Assembly: GCA_044375105.1 (NCBI GenBank)
Contig: JBILNK010000091.1
Location: 1-16,657, forward strand
DNA from: JBIKLM01 sp044375105
GTDB lineage: Bacteria; Planctomycetota; UBA1135; GCA-002686595
Direction: 5' to 3'
Length of the DNA stretch: 16,657 bases
This document shows positions 7,401 to 13,428 of this stretch, piece by piece (positions within the stretch are counted from its first letter, which is position 1; the number at the start of each line of letters is the position of its first letter). The notes beneath the pieces were generated by a model. The model worked only from the letters and a program-made list of their open reading frames with translations. It was not told the origin of the DNA and ran no database searches. Both the position numbers and the translations under genes were made by a program.

Positions 7401-7956
7401 CGAAATCGCCTTCAATGAGCCTCTGAATCCGGCCCTGGCCCTCGACTCCAGCCGCTACAGCCTGACCCTGGGCTCCACGGCTGTGAACCTGGCCCAGGCC
7501 CAGCTCGAATACAGCTCGGTGGGGGACACCGTGCGGCTGTTCCTGCCCGCGGGCATCGAATTCGACCAGCAGGTCCAGGTGCAGCTCTCGATCGTCGGCC
7601 TGGCGGACTTCGCCGGCAATACGATCCAGACGCCGATCAACACCCTGCCGGTCTTCGCTGGCGACACTGAGGACCCCCAGCTGGTCTCGGCCTTCGTGGA
7701 CCGCCGTTTCGATCCGACCGGCCGGACCCTGGCGCTGCTGTTCAGCGAAGCCTGCGATCCGAGCGTGATGCTATTGACCAGCAACTATCTGCCGGGCGGC
7801 GGCCAAGCCGTCAGCGCCGTGAGCGCCTTGGGAGAGCGCGCCGTGCGCCTGCAGCTGGCCGCGCCGTTCCAGGACGGCGAGGACCTGACGGTCCCGTTGG
7901 TCCGCGACCTGGCCGGCAACTCGAGCGCCAACCAGAGCTTGTTCCCGCTATTCTGA
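4465..7956 (+). CDS. Large lipoprotein with about ten Ig-like repeats (SbsA/SwmB-type)
   Basis: This is a 1163-residue exported protein. The ATG at 4465 starts a lipoprotein signal: a hydrophobic stretch (about 10-24) and the lipobox LPGC with Cys27, followed by a Gly/Asp-rich linker. The rest is a chain of roughly 100-residue repeats starting near residues 125, 230, 337, 435, 538, 647, 760, 861, 955 and 1066. A typical unit has an entry like D.TPP or DSTAP, a strand such as VDLSFSEAMD, an (A)NY or (A)NW turn, and an exit like TVRGLADLAGN. That pattern matches Ig-like domains of the SbsA/Big_5/SwmB kind, found in S-layer and adhesion proteins. Two units share a FDPTGRTL motif (near 443 and 1075). 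There is no enzyme domain, no transmembrane anchor and no C-terminal sorting signal. The protein is probably a lipid-anchored surface filament or adhesin; the function is inferred from architecture only. Confidence 0.9.
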   Translation: MSSPFASRHFGLPVLFALLLSLCLPGCSGGDGGDNALLEALQDLGLDPDGRTTVLTFAAAAPLIGPGSLEASGGQQALSVTPDPVETQRLVVVWNQRVTPSHSVAVVGQESVPEAPLAVETSDASAPTFEVLSATQGAGLGNDTLLVEFSGPRVVPDSVASGANWVLTAGSFEQSLADSELDFDVAQQRLTIETAANANLHGSFTLRVQGLTSVADTPVSAAPLSGNASGDSTAPTALGLVQNLSADAFGRVVDLSFSEAMDPLFAGGLVNYTVGFPTFPTEVVQTTASSVRLRFAQPVIPGLANLTVIGLLDAHGNPFSGAPIAVQAGATFANGYQGNPEVRTIAGALNDQLRVVTTQALAPAQAALPGSWSLSVDGSPVNLASATFAYDLLNSTLVVGLGQDFANGLAFSLTPQNVLEIDGQAFSAPFNGTVGGDTLAPGISFITQNRIFDPTGRTLDVRVSEALRETSAETLANWTPSGGLSLVSASWEGGNDVVRLTLNGPAVPGVVTLAVSGLLDLAGNQIAPVSGVQCFSTDITPPAIVSVVAVGVEGPDNDEVRVTFSDGMYPADVQAPSRWLLESPPGTPITTDFSSATWDSGTNTATLVLADSVSFQQGQELRLDFQGVRDLGGNLYTGGAQTASISVESRLPAVEALFVLAPPQNNQVVVRFDEGLGAFDDADAVYQLHDQAGNVIGQPSAVALSSDGRGVRLTFGQVVAPGINTLTVRGLADLAGNPAFALFRAAIEPESGQQAGFAPSGGSFEILPGERNDRVLLSFSEPMSALGLESLGNYVLYDATTLLTVPLAGAVAAPLPSDQLLLTLAGASNLSLSHAYEVGFQGLYTAQGVGPAPLTNAAGSPSGDATPPGISPARVRLDPQNPSALLVDLSEACQLAGTANLFVLDGVPATGLVELGPRSVRVSFQSAPTVGQALNVTATDLAGNVGNQTLAVAAADQTPPLLSGAVQAVAVEGLGGDYLEIAFNEPLNPALALDSSRYSLTLGSTAVNLAQAQLEYSSVGDTVRLFLPAGIEFDQQVQVQLSIVGLADFAGNTIQTPINTLPVFAGDTEDPQLVSAFVDRRFDPTGRTLALLFSEACDPSVMLLTSNYLPGGGQAVSAVSALGERAVRLQLAAPFQDGEDLTVPLVRDLAGNSSANQSLFPLF

Positions 7957-7986
7957 AGGCGCCCGGGCCAGCGGACGGCGGACTTG

Positions 7987-8049
7987 GCGCGCGCCCCTTG
8001 GGAACGGCGGGGCGCGCGCGAGCCAGCGAGCGGTCGCTCGCGCGGCTCG
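7987..8049 (+). terminator. Double hairpin downstream of the Ig-repeat lipoprotein gene
   Basis: First hairpin: a perfect 11-bp stem, gcgcgcgcccc (7987-7997) with ggggcgcgcgc (8009-8019), and an 11-base loop. Immediately after comes a second one, cgagcc (8019-8024) with ggctcg (8044-8049), enclosing gcgagcg/cgctcgc (8026-8041). Such tandem stable stems 30 bases after a stop are terminator-like or protect the mRNA end. Neither is followed by a U tract, so Rho-independent termination is uncertain. Confidence 0.45.
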
Positions 8050-8070
8050 CCTGGGGAGTTGGGTCCGGCC

Positions 8071-8133
8071 CGGGAGCCTCGGGAGCCTCGGGAGTGTCGG
8101 GAGCCTCGGGAGTGTCGGGAGCTTCGGGAGCCG
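8071..8133. repeat. 9-bp tandem repeat, seven copies
   Basis: Seven units of 9 bases run head to tail from 8071, consensus cgggagcct, with variants cgggagtgt, cgggagctt and cgggagccg. The order of variants (A A B A B C D) suggests duplication of an 18-bp A-B pair. There is no spacer. A 9-bp unit keeps any frame open, so the simple repeat peptides in all frames mean nothing. It lies about 210 bases before the first gene of the GTPase operon. Confidence 0.9.
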
Positions 8134-8345
8134 CGACCATCTGGACACCTTGGGCGGCGGTTCAGCGGCGCCACGGAAATTGTTTCCCGGTCTTCGGCAA
8201 CGCCTGAGGGGCGCGAGCGGATGGGCCTCGGGCGGAGTGGCGCGGGTTGGCCGGGATTGGGACCCGTCTTCAGGGGCGCGGTGGGTGCGGCCGAAGAGGG
8301 CTCAGCGTCTGCTTTCCAGGCGCCTAGACCTTGAGTCTCACCTCG

Positions 8346-9377
8346 ATGATCGACGCTGTCCTCGGCGGCAGCGAGCACGACTCCTTGGAGCATCTAGCCG
8401 CACGCAGGGAATACTGCGCACGGCTGACGCCTGCGGAGGCTCGGCGGTATCTGGAGGCATTGCGCGCGGCCCTGTCGCGCTCGCCGAGCTGGGAGGGCCG
8501 CGAAGCGGCTCTGCTGATCGAGCTCGGCCAGCAGGTCGATCAGCCTGATGCGGACCTCGATCCGGTGCCCGAGCTCTTGGAGATCGCCGGGCGGCGCGAA
8601 CTCGAGGGCCGGCAGCAGCGCGCCAGCGCCTGGCTGACCCTGGGCTGGCAGGTCCTCGGGCAGGAGCCGCGGCTGGAGTCGGCCCTGAGGGAGTTCCGGG
8701 AGCGCGCTCTGGCACGCACCCATACGGCCACCCAGCACCTGGCGCGCGCCGACCAGGCCGCCCGGGCTGGGCGCTTCGGCTGCGCGGAGCGCGAGCTCGA
8801 ACGACTGCGCGCGGTCGAGCCCAGCCACCCCCACGCCAAGCGGGTAGCCCAGACCATCGCCGGAAAGCGGCAAGGACGGCGCACGGCGCGTGAACGCCTG
8901 CTGATGCGCACGACCATCGGGGCCTTGGCGCTGGGCCTGGGCTTGGCTGTGTTCCTGTGGGAGCAAGCCGCGCGCACCGCTTACCGGGACCTCGATGTGG
9001 TGCTGGCCGACAACCCGCAGTCCGTCGAGCGGCGCTTGCTCGAGCTCGAGAGTTTCATGGCGGCCTATCCGCTGTGGGGCGGCTGCTTGGCGGTGATCGA
9101 AGAGCGTGCGCGGCTCAAGGTGGCCCTGACCGCGGAGCGGCGTCGACTCGAACATGCCCCGCAGCCTGCGCCCGCGCGATTCGCCGAGGACCAGCAGCGC
9201 GCCGCCGAGCAGTTGTATTTCGAGGGCTGCCGCCTGGCGGAAGCGCAGCGCTTCGCCGAGGCCCAGGCCCTGTTCGAGCAGGCCCTGAGCCTGGCATCGA
9301 CCGATTGGCCGCGGCGAGAGCGGGTGATCCGCGACATCGCCGCGCTTTCCGCCCTGGAGGGCGAGTTACCGCAATGA
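8346..9377 (+). CDS. Single-pass membrane protein with TPR-like repeats on both sides; first gene of the GTPase/roadblock operon
   Basis: The product is 343 residues if the ATG at 8346 is used; an in-frame TTG at 8331 would add five residues, and neither has an obvious Shine-Dalgarno. The N-terminal part is helical, with a TPR-like unit near residues 130-165 (HLARADQAARAGRFGCAERELERL). A basic stretch (KRQGRRTARERLLMR) precedes one membrane segment at about 185-205, so by the positive-inside rule the N-terminal half is cytoplasmic. The C-terminal half would then be periplasmic, and it ends in another TPR-like unit (AEQLYFEGCRLAEAQRFAEAQALFEQALSLA, about 285-316). No enzymatic motif is seen. 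The stop overlaps the next start (ATGA at 9374-9377), implying translational coupling. I infer a membrane scaffold linking the GTPase machinery to the cell envelope; the protein family is not one I recognise. Confidence 0.8.
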   Translation: MIDAVLGGSEHDSLEHLAARREYCARLTPAEARRYLEALRAALSRSPSWEGREAALLIELGQQVDQPDADLDPVPELLEIAGRRELEGRQQRASAWLTLGWQVLGQEPRLESALREFRERALARTHTATQHLARADQAARAGRFGCAERELERLRAVEPSHPHAKRVAQTIAGKRQGRRTARERLLMRTTIGALALGLGLAVFLWEQAARTAYRDLDVVLADNPQSVERRLLELESFMAAYPLWGGCLAVIEERARLKVALTAERRRLEHAPQPAPARFAEDQQRAAEQLYFEGCRLAEAQRFAEAQALFEQALSLASTDWPRRERVIRDIAALSALEGELPQ

Positions 9378-10453
9378 TCTTCCGCTGGTTCATCGAGGGA
9401 CGCCTGCGCAAGGCGCGCCGCCGGGTCGCCGATCGACCCTCGCCGTCCGGCTATGTAGCGCTGGCCCAGGAGCACCTGCGCCTGCGCGACTTGGCCGGCG
9501 CGCAGCGCGTGTGCCTCGAGGGCCAGCGGCGCTTCCCCGGCAACGGAGAGCTGGCCCGTTTTGCGGCCCGCGTGCGCAAGCAGGGCCAGGAGCACCGCCT
9601 GGCGCTGCTCGAGGCGGAGCTGGCCCAGGCGCCCCGTCCGGGTCTGTACCAGAGCTACGCCGAGCTGCTGCTGGAATGTGGCCAGATCGCCCGCGCCGAG
9701 GAGTCCGCCAAGGCCTGGCGCGAGGTGAGCCGGGAGCCGGAGGCGACCCTGCTGCTGGCACGCGTGCTGGCCGAGCGCTTCCTTTCGGACCGCGGCCGCG
9801 AGATCGGCCAGCGGCTTTACGCGGTGCTGATGGAGGCCGAAGCAGGCCTGCCGCGCGATTCGCGGCCGCACAAGCTGCGCCTGCGGCTGTCTTGCCTGAT
9901 CGGCGCCTGGGCGGATGCCAAGGACGCCGTGATGCGGCTGCTCGACCTGCACCCGGGCGAGCCGGCCCTGGAGGCCCGCTTCCGCAGCTTGGAAGCCAAG
10001 GCCGCCGGAGCCCCGTCGGTCGAGCAGGCCCTGCGCAGCGTGGAGCAGAGCGGGCAGCTGTTCGAGGACGTGGCCGCCGAGAAGCGCGACCAGGCCGGGC
10101 CGCCGGTCGATGTACGCGGCGTGCTCAAGGACCTGGCCGGGCAGGACGGCTTGCGCGCGGCCTTGTACCTGCGCGGCGCCACGGCCCTGATCGAGGGGCC
10201 CAAAGCCGCCACGGCCGATCGCACGGCGCGCGTGGTGCGCTCGATGCTGCACGGGGCCAGATCCAGCGCCCGGCGCCTGTCTCTGGGTTCCCTGGAACGA
10301 TTGGAGATCGAGGGCCGCTTTGGCCGATTGATCGTCGTCGCAGGTGAACGCGACGCCGCCGCGCTGTGGTCCACGTCGGCCACCACGGCAGCCCAAACGG
10401 ATGCCTTAGTCGACCTGGTCGGGGGAGAACACAGCTCCCAGGAGGCCGCATGA
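9374..10453 (+). CDS. TPR-like protein with C-terminal roadblock/LC7-like domain
   Basis: This is a 359-residue soluble protein starting at the ATG that overlaps the upstream stop. Residues about 25-235 are helix-turn-helix repeats of TPR character (for example GYVALAQEHLRLRDLAGAQRVCLEGQRRFPGN at 26-57 and LYQSYAELLLECGQIARAEESAKAWREVS at 91-119). Residues about 246-350 read like a roadblock/LC7 fold: a first helix VRGVLKDLAGQ, strand LRAALYLRGATALIEG, a long helix ADRTARVVRSMLHGARSSARRL, then strands LERLEIEGRFGRLIVVAGERDAAALWSTSA and a last helix. Roadblock domains dimerise and bind small GTPases of the MglA type, one of which is encoded two genes downstream. The domain call is by pattern, not by search. 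Its stop again overlaps the next start (ATGA at 10450-10453), so the first three operon genes are translationally coupled. Confidence 0.82.
   Translation: MIFRWFIEGRLRKARRRVADRPSPSGYVALAQEHLRLRDLAGAQRVCLEGQRRFPGNGELARFAARVRKQGQEHRLALLEAELAQAPRPGLYQSYAELLLECGQIARAEESAKAWREVSREPEATLLLARVLAERFLSDRGREIGQRLYAVLMEAEAGLPRDSRPHKLRLRLSCLIGAWADAKDAVMRLLDLHPGEPALEARFRSLEAKAAGAPSVEQALRSVEQSGQLFEDVAAEKRDQAGPPVDVRGVLKDLAGQDGLRAALYLRGATALIEGPKAATADRTARVVRSMLHGARSSARRLSLGSLERLEIEGRFGRLIVVAGERDAAALWSTSATTAAQTDALVDLVGGEHSSQEAA
10440..10445 (+). promoter_or_regulatory. Shine-Dalgarno AGGAGG for the stand-alone roadblock gene
   Basis: AGGAGG stands four bases before the ATG at 10450 and lies inside the end of the upstream gene. 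It is the strongest ribosome binding site in the window and fixes this start. Most other genes here have none. Confidence 0.8.
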
Positions 10454-10932
10454 TCGAGATCCTCGAACCCCTGAGCCAATTGCCCGGCGTGCGCTACTCC
10501 GGGCTGGTGACCAGCGATGGCGTGCCGATCTTCGTGCCCGGCGCGAAGGCCCCCACCGAAGGCCTCGATCTCGATCTGGACGGGCTTTCGGCCCTGGCTA
10601 GCCAATGGTACCAGGATCTGTCCCGTCAAGCCGGGGAGCTCTCCTGGGATCAGCCCGTGCGGGCCGTGCTGTGCGCCGTGCGCGGCAGCCTGGTGATGCG
10701 CCAGGTGCGCGGCGGGCTGCTGATGGCGCTGCTCGACGCCGGGACTTCGCACGAGGAGCTGCGTCTGCCGATGGATGGAGCCGCCGCGCGTCTGCAGCGC
10801 GTGCTGCGTTCGATGGGGGGGGCCGCGCCCTCCGCCGAGGTGCCGCCGCCGGCCGTGCCTTCACCGGCCCCGCTCACTCCAGCTCAACCTCCCCTTGCCT
10901 CGCAGCCACCGCGCAGCCCCGAGCGGAGCTGA
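10450..10932 (+). CDS. Roadblock/LC7-domain protein with proline-rich tail
   Basis: The product has 160 residues, and the start is fixed by AGGAGG and by overlap with the preceding stop. Residues 1-120 match the roadblock/LC7 layout: helix MIEILEPLSQLPGV, strand VRYSGLVTSDGVPIFVPG (14-31), a long helix LDLDGLSALASQWYQDLSRQ (41-60), strands VRAVLCAVRGSLVMRQVRGGLLMALLDA (70-97), and a final helix AAARLQRVLRSM (111-122). Residues about 125-160 form a Pro/Ala/Ser-rich disordered tail. Roadblock proteins such as MglB act as GTPase-activating proteins or scaffolds for MglA-like GTPases, which is the likely role here since the GTPase gene comes next after 104 bases. The role as activator or scaffold is inference, because the fold does not reveal it. 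Confidence 0.82.
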   Translation: MIEILEPLSQLPGVRYSGLVTSDGVPIFVPGAKAPTEGLDLDLDGLSALASQWYQDLSRQAGELSWDQPVRAVLCAVRGSLVMRQVRGGLLMALLDAGTSHEELRLPMDGAAARLQRVLRSMGGAAPSAEVPPPAVPSPAPLTPAQPPLASQPPRSPERS

Positions 10933-11036
10933 CCCGCGCCGACCCGCAGGACCGACCGCCCACAGCGCCCGACCCGCCTTCCACCCGACCGCAGCCGCCA
11001 CACCGCCGCCGAACCCGAGTCCCGCCCCAGCCCGCC

Positions 11037-12332
11037 ATGGTGCAAATCAACTTCGCTCTCAAGCAGATCAATGCCAAGGTCGTCTATTACGGGCCCGGGA
11101 TGTCGGGCAAGACGACCAACCTGGAGATCGTCCACCAGCGCGCCCCTGCCAACAACCGCGGCGACCTGACCAGCATCTCCACCGACGGCGACCGTACGCT
11201 GTTCTTCGACTACATGCCGCTCGATCTGGGCACGATCGCCGGCATGAAGACCTGCTTCCAGATGTACACCGTGCCCGGGCAAGTGTATTACAACTCGACC
11301 CGCAAGCTGGTGCTGCAAGGGGTCGACGGGGTCATCTTCGTGGCCGATTCCGGCCCGGATGCGATGGAGGCCAACCTGGAGGCCCTGCGCAACCTGGAGG
11401 AAAACCTCAACGAGTACGGCAAGAGCCTGGCGACCCTGCCGCACGTGATCCAGTTCAACAAGCGCGACCTGCCCGAGGTGGTCTCCCTCGAGGAGATGCA
11501 GGCCAAGCTGAACCCCCACGGGGCGCCGACCTTCGAGGCCGTGGCCTTCAATGGCCAGGGCGTGTTCCCGACCCTCAAGGGCCTGGCCACACTGGTCTTG
11601 CGCAACATCCAGGCCGAATGTGCCGGCGGTGCGCCGAGCCTCTCGCGCACCGGTTTCCACTCGGCCGCCAAGGTCGAAGCGGCCCTGCCGACGATCAAGG
11701 AGAGCGCCGTGCCGCAGCCGCCGGCTCCGATCCCGGCGCCGCCCGCGGTCAGCGCGGCCCCGCAGCCGGTCGCCGCGGCCGCCGCTCCGGCCAGCGCGCG
11801 CCCGGCCGCCGCCGGCGGCGCCGCCAAGCGCCCCGAGCCCGCCGGCCCCGCGGCCGCGATGCCGGCGGCCCCGGCTCCGAGCGCGCCCGCCGCCCGCGGC
11901 GGGGTGACGCTGCCGGACCTGGACGTGGTCTCGCCGCGCCAGAAGGGCGATCCGCTCGGGGGACGCGGCCCCGCGCCCGCGCCGCGGCCCGAACCCGGTG
12001 CCTCGCGCCCCCCGGCCAGCCCGACCCCGCGCGCCGGCGGCACGCCGCCTGCCGCCGCCTCGCGCCCGCCCGCGCCCGGCGCCCAGGCCGCCAAGCCTGC
12101 GGCTCCCAAGCCGGCCTCCTCCCAGGCCCCCCAGAACTCAGCGGGAGCCCGGCCCCAGTCCACCCGCCCGGCCATGCCGCCGCAGAGCGCAGGTCTGTCG
12201 CCCAAGCGCCCGGCCGTGCCCGCTCCGCAGCCCGCACCGGCCGCCGGCGGCACGACCAAAACCCTGCTGATGATCGCCGCCGCCGCCGTGATCGGAGGCC
12301 TGGTGGTCTTCGTGCTGCTCAAGTTCATCTGA
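11037..12332 (+). CDS. MglA-family Ras-like GTPase with Pro/Ala linker and C-terminal membrane anchor
   Basis: This is a 431-residue protein. Residues 1-195 are a complete MglA-type GTPase: P-loop GPGMSGKTT (19-27), STDGDRTLFFD (48-58) with Arg53, the MglA-typical switch-2 YTVPGQ (77-82) with Gln82, FVADS (101-105), and the base-recognition motif NKRD (141-144). Gly21, Arg53 and Gln82 fall at the same numbers as in Myxococcus xanthus MglA, where Arg53 and Gln82 are catalytic, so it should hydrolyse GTP. MglA usually ends near here. This one continues with about 210 residues of Pro/Ala-rich, probably disordered linker and a hydrophobic segment at about 409-430 (TLLMIAAAAVIGGLVVFVLL) at the very C-terminus, typical of a tail anchor. 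I infer a GTPase tethered to the inner membrane on a long flexible leash. The ATG at 11037 matches MglA N-termini; no Shine-Dalgarno is present. Confidence 0.95.
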   Translation: MVQINFALKQINAKVVYYGPGMSGKTTNLEIVHQRAPANNRGDLTSISTDGDRTLFFDYMPLDLGTIAGMKTCFQMYTVPGQVYYNSTRKLVLQGVDGVIFVADSGPDAMEANLEALRNLEENLNEYGKSLATLPHVIQFNKRDLPEVVSLEEMQAKLNPHGAPTFEAVAFNGQGVFPTLKGLATLVLRNIQAECAGGAPSLSRTGFHSAAKVEAALPTIKESAVPQPPAPIPAPPAVSAAPQPVAAAAAPASARPAAAGGAAKRPEPAGPAAAMPAAPAPSAPAARGGVTLPDLDVVSPRQKGDPLGGRGPAPAPRPEPGASRPPASPTPRAGGTPPAAASRPPAPGAQAAKPAAPKPASSQAPQNSAGARPQSTRPAMPPQSAGLSPKRPAVPAPQPAPAAGGTTKTLLMIAAAAVIGGLVVFVLLKFI

Positions 12333-12363
12333 TCCTCCAGGCGCCGCGCTCCAAACGCACACC

Positions 12364-12855
12364 ATGAAAGACTCCGCCCTTCGTCAGCAGCGCCTGGTCT
12401 TCTACACCCAGGACATCGAGCGCCTGCACACCGAATTGGACGCCTTCCTCGAGCTCAGCAAGTCGCGCTGCGTGATGCTGATCGACCGGGACGGCCACCT
12501 AGTGACCCGCCGCGGAGAGTCCTTCAACACCTCCGAGGACACCATCTCGGCCCTGGTGGCCGGCTCCTTCGCCGCCACCTGCGAGATCGCCCATCTGCTG
12601 GGCGAGACCGAGTTCTCGGTCATGTTCCACCAGGGCCAGCGCGACTCGATCCAGCTCCAGCTGGTCGGCAGCCGGACCTTGATGGCGACCCTGTTCGACG
12701 ACCGCACCAACCTGGGCCTGGTGCGCTTCTACGCCCAGGAGACCTCCTCGCGCCTGCGGGCGATCTTCGATTCGATCCTGGCCGAGAACCGCACCACGGA
12801 CCTGGGCGCCGGCTTCTCCAAGGACGCCACGGCGGCCCTGGACGAGCTGTTCTGA
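12364..12855 (+). CDS. MglB-like roadblock/LC7-domain protein
   Basis: This is a 163-residue cytoplasmic protein beginning 31 bases after the GTPase stop. After a short N-terminal helix, residues about 19-135 show the roadblock pattern very clearly: helix IERLHTELDAFLELS, strand CVMLIDRDGHLVTRRGE (36-52), helix EDTISALVAGSFAATCEIAHLLG (58-80), strands FSVMFHQGQRDSIQLQLVGSRTLMATLFDD (84-113), and a closing helix VRFYAQETSSRLRAIFDSIL. This is the pattern of MglB, the GTPase-activating partner of MglA, and the pair order mglA-like then mglB-like supports a direct partnership. The C-terminal ~25 residues are an acidic extension (LGAGFSKDATAALDELF) that could be an interaction peptide. It is the last gene of the five-gene run; a small hairpin follows the stop. 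No Shine-Dalgarno is seen. Confidence 0.92.
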   Translation: MKDSALRQQRLVFYTQDIERLHTELDAFLELSKSRCVMLIDRDGHLVTRRGESFNTSEDTISALVAGSFAATCEIAHLLGETEFSVMFHQGQRDSIQLQLVGSRTLMATLFDDRTNLGLVRFYAQETSSRLRAIFDSILAENRTTDLGAGFSKDATAALDELF

Positions 12856-13002
12856 TCCGGCTCGGGGGGAGCGAGCCCCGGCGGGTCTGCGCCGAGCTGG
12901 GCTCCTGTCTGCGGCCCCCCGCGCCGCCTTCGCTGCGGGCCCGCAGCGGCCCCGCTGGCTGCGCGCGGTCTGGGCGAGCGAGCTTGGCGACTCAGCGCAA
13001 GC

Positions 13003-13027
13003 GCCGTTGCGCGGCGTGCGCAACGGC
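13003..13027 (+). terminator. Perfect 10-bp hairpin, possible operon terminator
   Basis: Arms gccgttgcgc (13003-13012) and gcgcaacggc (13018-13027) with a 5-base loop, followed by AGCCTTTGAG. The T run is short. It lies about 150 bases past the mglB-like stop, so it may end the operon transcript or form the 5' structure of a following RNA. Confidence 0.4.
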
Positions 13028-13110
13028 AGCCTTTGAGGCTGTGCGTCGGGCGCATCGAGATCGCTCGGGAGCGGCGCATTCCAGCCAGCACCGCCTCGCG
13101 AACTCGAAAT

Positions 13111-13134
13111 CTGGGAATTTTTCCGGCTTCCCAG
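13111..13134. promoter_or_regulatory. Inverted repeat upstream of the H1-like gene
   Basis: Arms ctgggaa (13111-13117) and ttcccag (13128-13134) are separated by 10 bases that begin with a T run. It sits about 100 bases before the H1-like start in the most AT-rich patch nearby. It could be an operator for a dimeric regulator or a leader hairpin; the sequence alone does not decide. Confidence 0.35.
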
Positions 13135-13221
13135 GAAAGGTTCTCAGCCCTGGCGCCGATGACACAAGGGATGTCGTGGTCCTGGCGTTCCGAAGACGCC
13201 GACCCAACCACCCCCGAGTCC

Positions 13222-13227
13222 GAGGAG
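13222..13227 (+). promoter_or_regulatory. Shine-Dalgarno GAGGAG for the H1-like gene
   Basis: GAGGAG lies nine bases before the ATG at 13237, a normal spacing, and decides the start of this small gene. An in-frame upstream extension from 13033 would lack both such a site and any basic repeat. Confidence 0.75.
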
Positions 13228-13236
13228 ACTCATCCC

Positions 13237-13428
13237 ATGGCCAAGAAGAAAGCCAAGAAAGTCGCCAAGCGCACCGCCAAGCGTGGTGCCAAGCGCACCG
13301 CCAAGCGCGGCGCCAAGAAGGCCGGCAAGCGCACTGCCAAGCGCGCGGGCAAGCGCGCCTCCAAGAAGCGCTCCACCAAGCGCCGCACCAAGCGCGCCTC
13401 CAAGGCCGCCGCCGCTCCGGCGATGTGA
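13237..13428 (+). CDS. Histone H1-like lysine/arginine-rich DNA-binding protein
   Basis: This is a 63-residue, extremely basic protein made almost wholly of (T/G/A)AK(R/K) repeats, for example KKAKKVAKRTAKRGAKRTAKRGAKKAGKR at the start, ending in SKAAAAPAM. This composition is that of bacterial H1-like proteins (Hc1/Hc2, BpH1, and AlgP-type tails), which bind DNA nonspecifically and condense the nucleoid. There is no folded domain, acidic residue or signal peptide. The repeats are also visible in the DNA as a roughly 12-bp periodicity (gccaagcgcacc-like units), so copy number may vary between strains. It has its own ribosome binding site upstream and a canonical terminator 57 bases downstream, so it is probably a one-gene transcript, separate from the GTPase operon. 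RNA binding is an alternative role. Confidence 0.88.
   Translation: MAKKKAKKVAKRTAKRGAKRTAKRGAKKAGKRTAKRAGKRASKKRSTKRRTKRASKAAAAPAM

Larger units (their letters stand above)
7957..8345. other. Intergenic region before the GTPase/roadblock operon
   Basis: About 390 bases lie between the Ig-repeat lipoprotein and the first operon gene. It contains two adjacent GC hairpins (7987-8049) just past the lipoprotein stop and a seven-copy 9-bp repeat (8071-8133). After these comes a more AT-containing stretch near 8175-8200 (ggaaattgtttcccgg), the best place for a promoter, although no clear -35/-10 pair can be named. Short frames here are built from the repeats and have no recognisable protein. Confidence 0.6.
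12856..13236. other. Intergenic region between the GTPase operon and the H1-like gene
   Basis: These 381 bases hold no supported gene. Just after the mglB-like stop is a 6-bp hairpin (ggctcg 12859-12864 with cgagcc 12872-12877). A perfect 10-bp hairpin lies at 13003-13027, and a 7-bp inverted repeat at 13111-13134 in the least GC-rich part of the region. The stretch from about 13090 to 13200, containing cgaaatctgggaattttt, is the likely promoter zone for the H1-like gene, but I cannot name a certain -35/-10 pair. Confidence 0.6.

Noticed and set aside
7811..8393. Possible small genes with repeat peptides (EAPDTP-like or REPREC-like)
   Set aside because: The frames stay open only because a 9-bp repeat is divisible by three. 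They have no start signal and no homologous residues outside the repeat.
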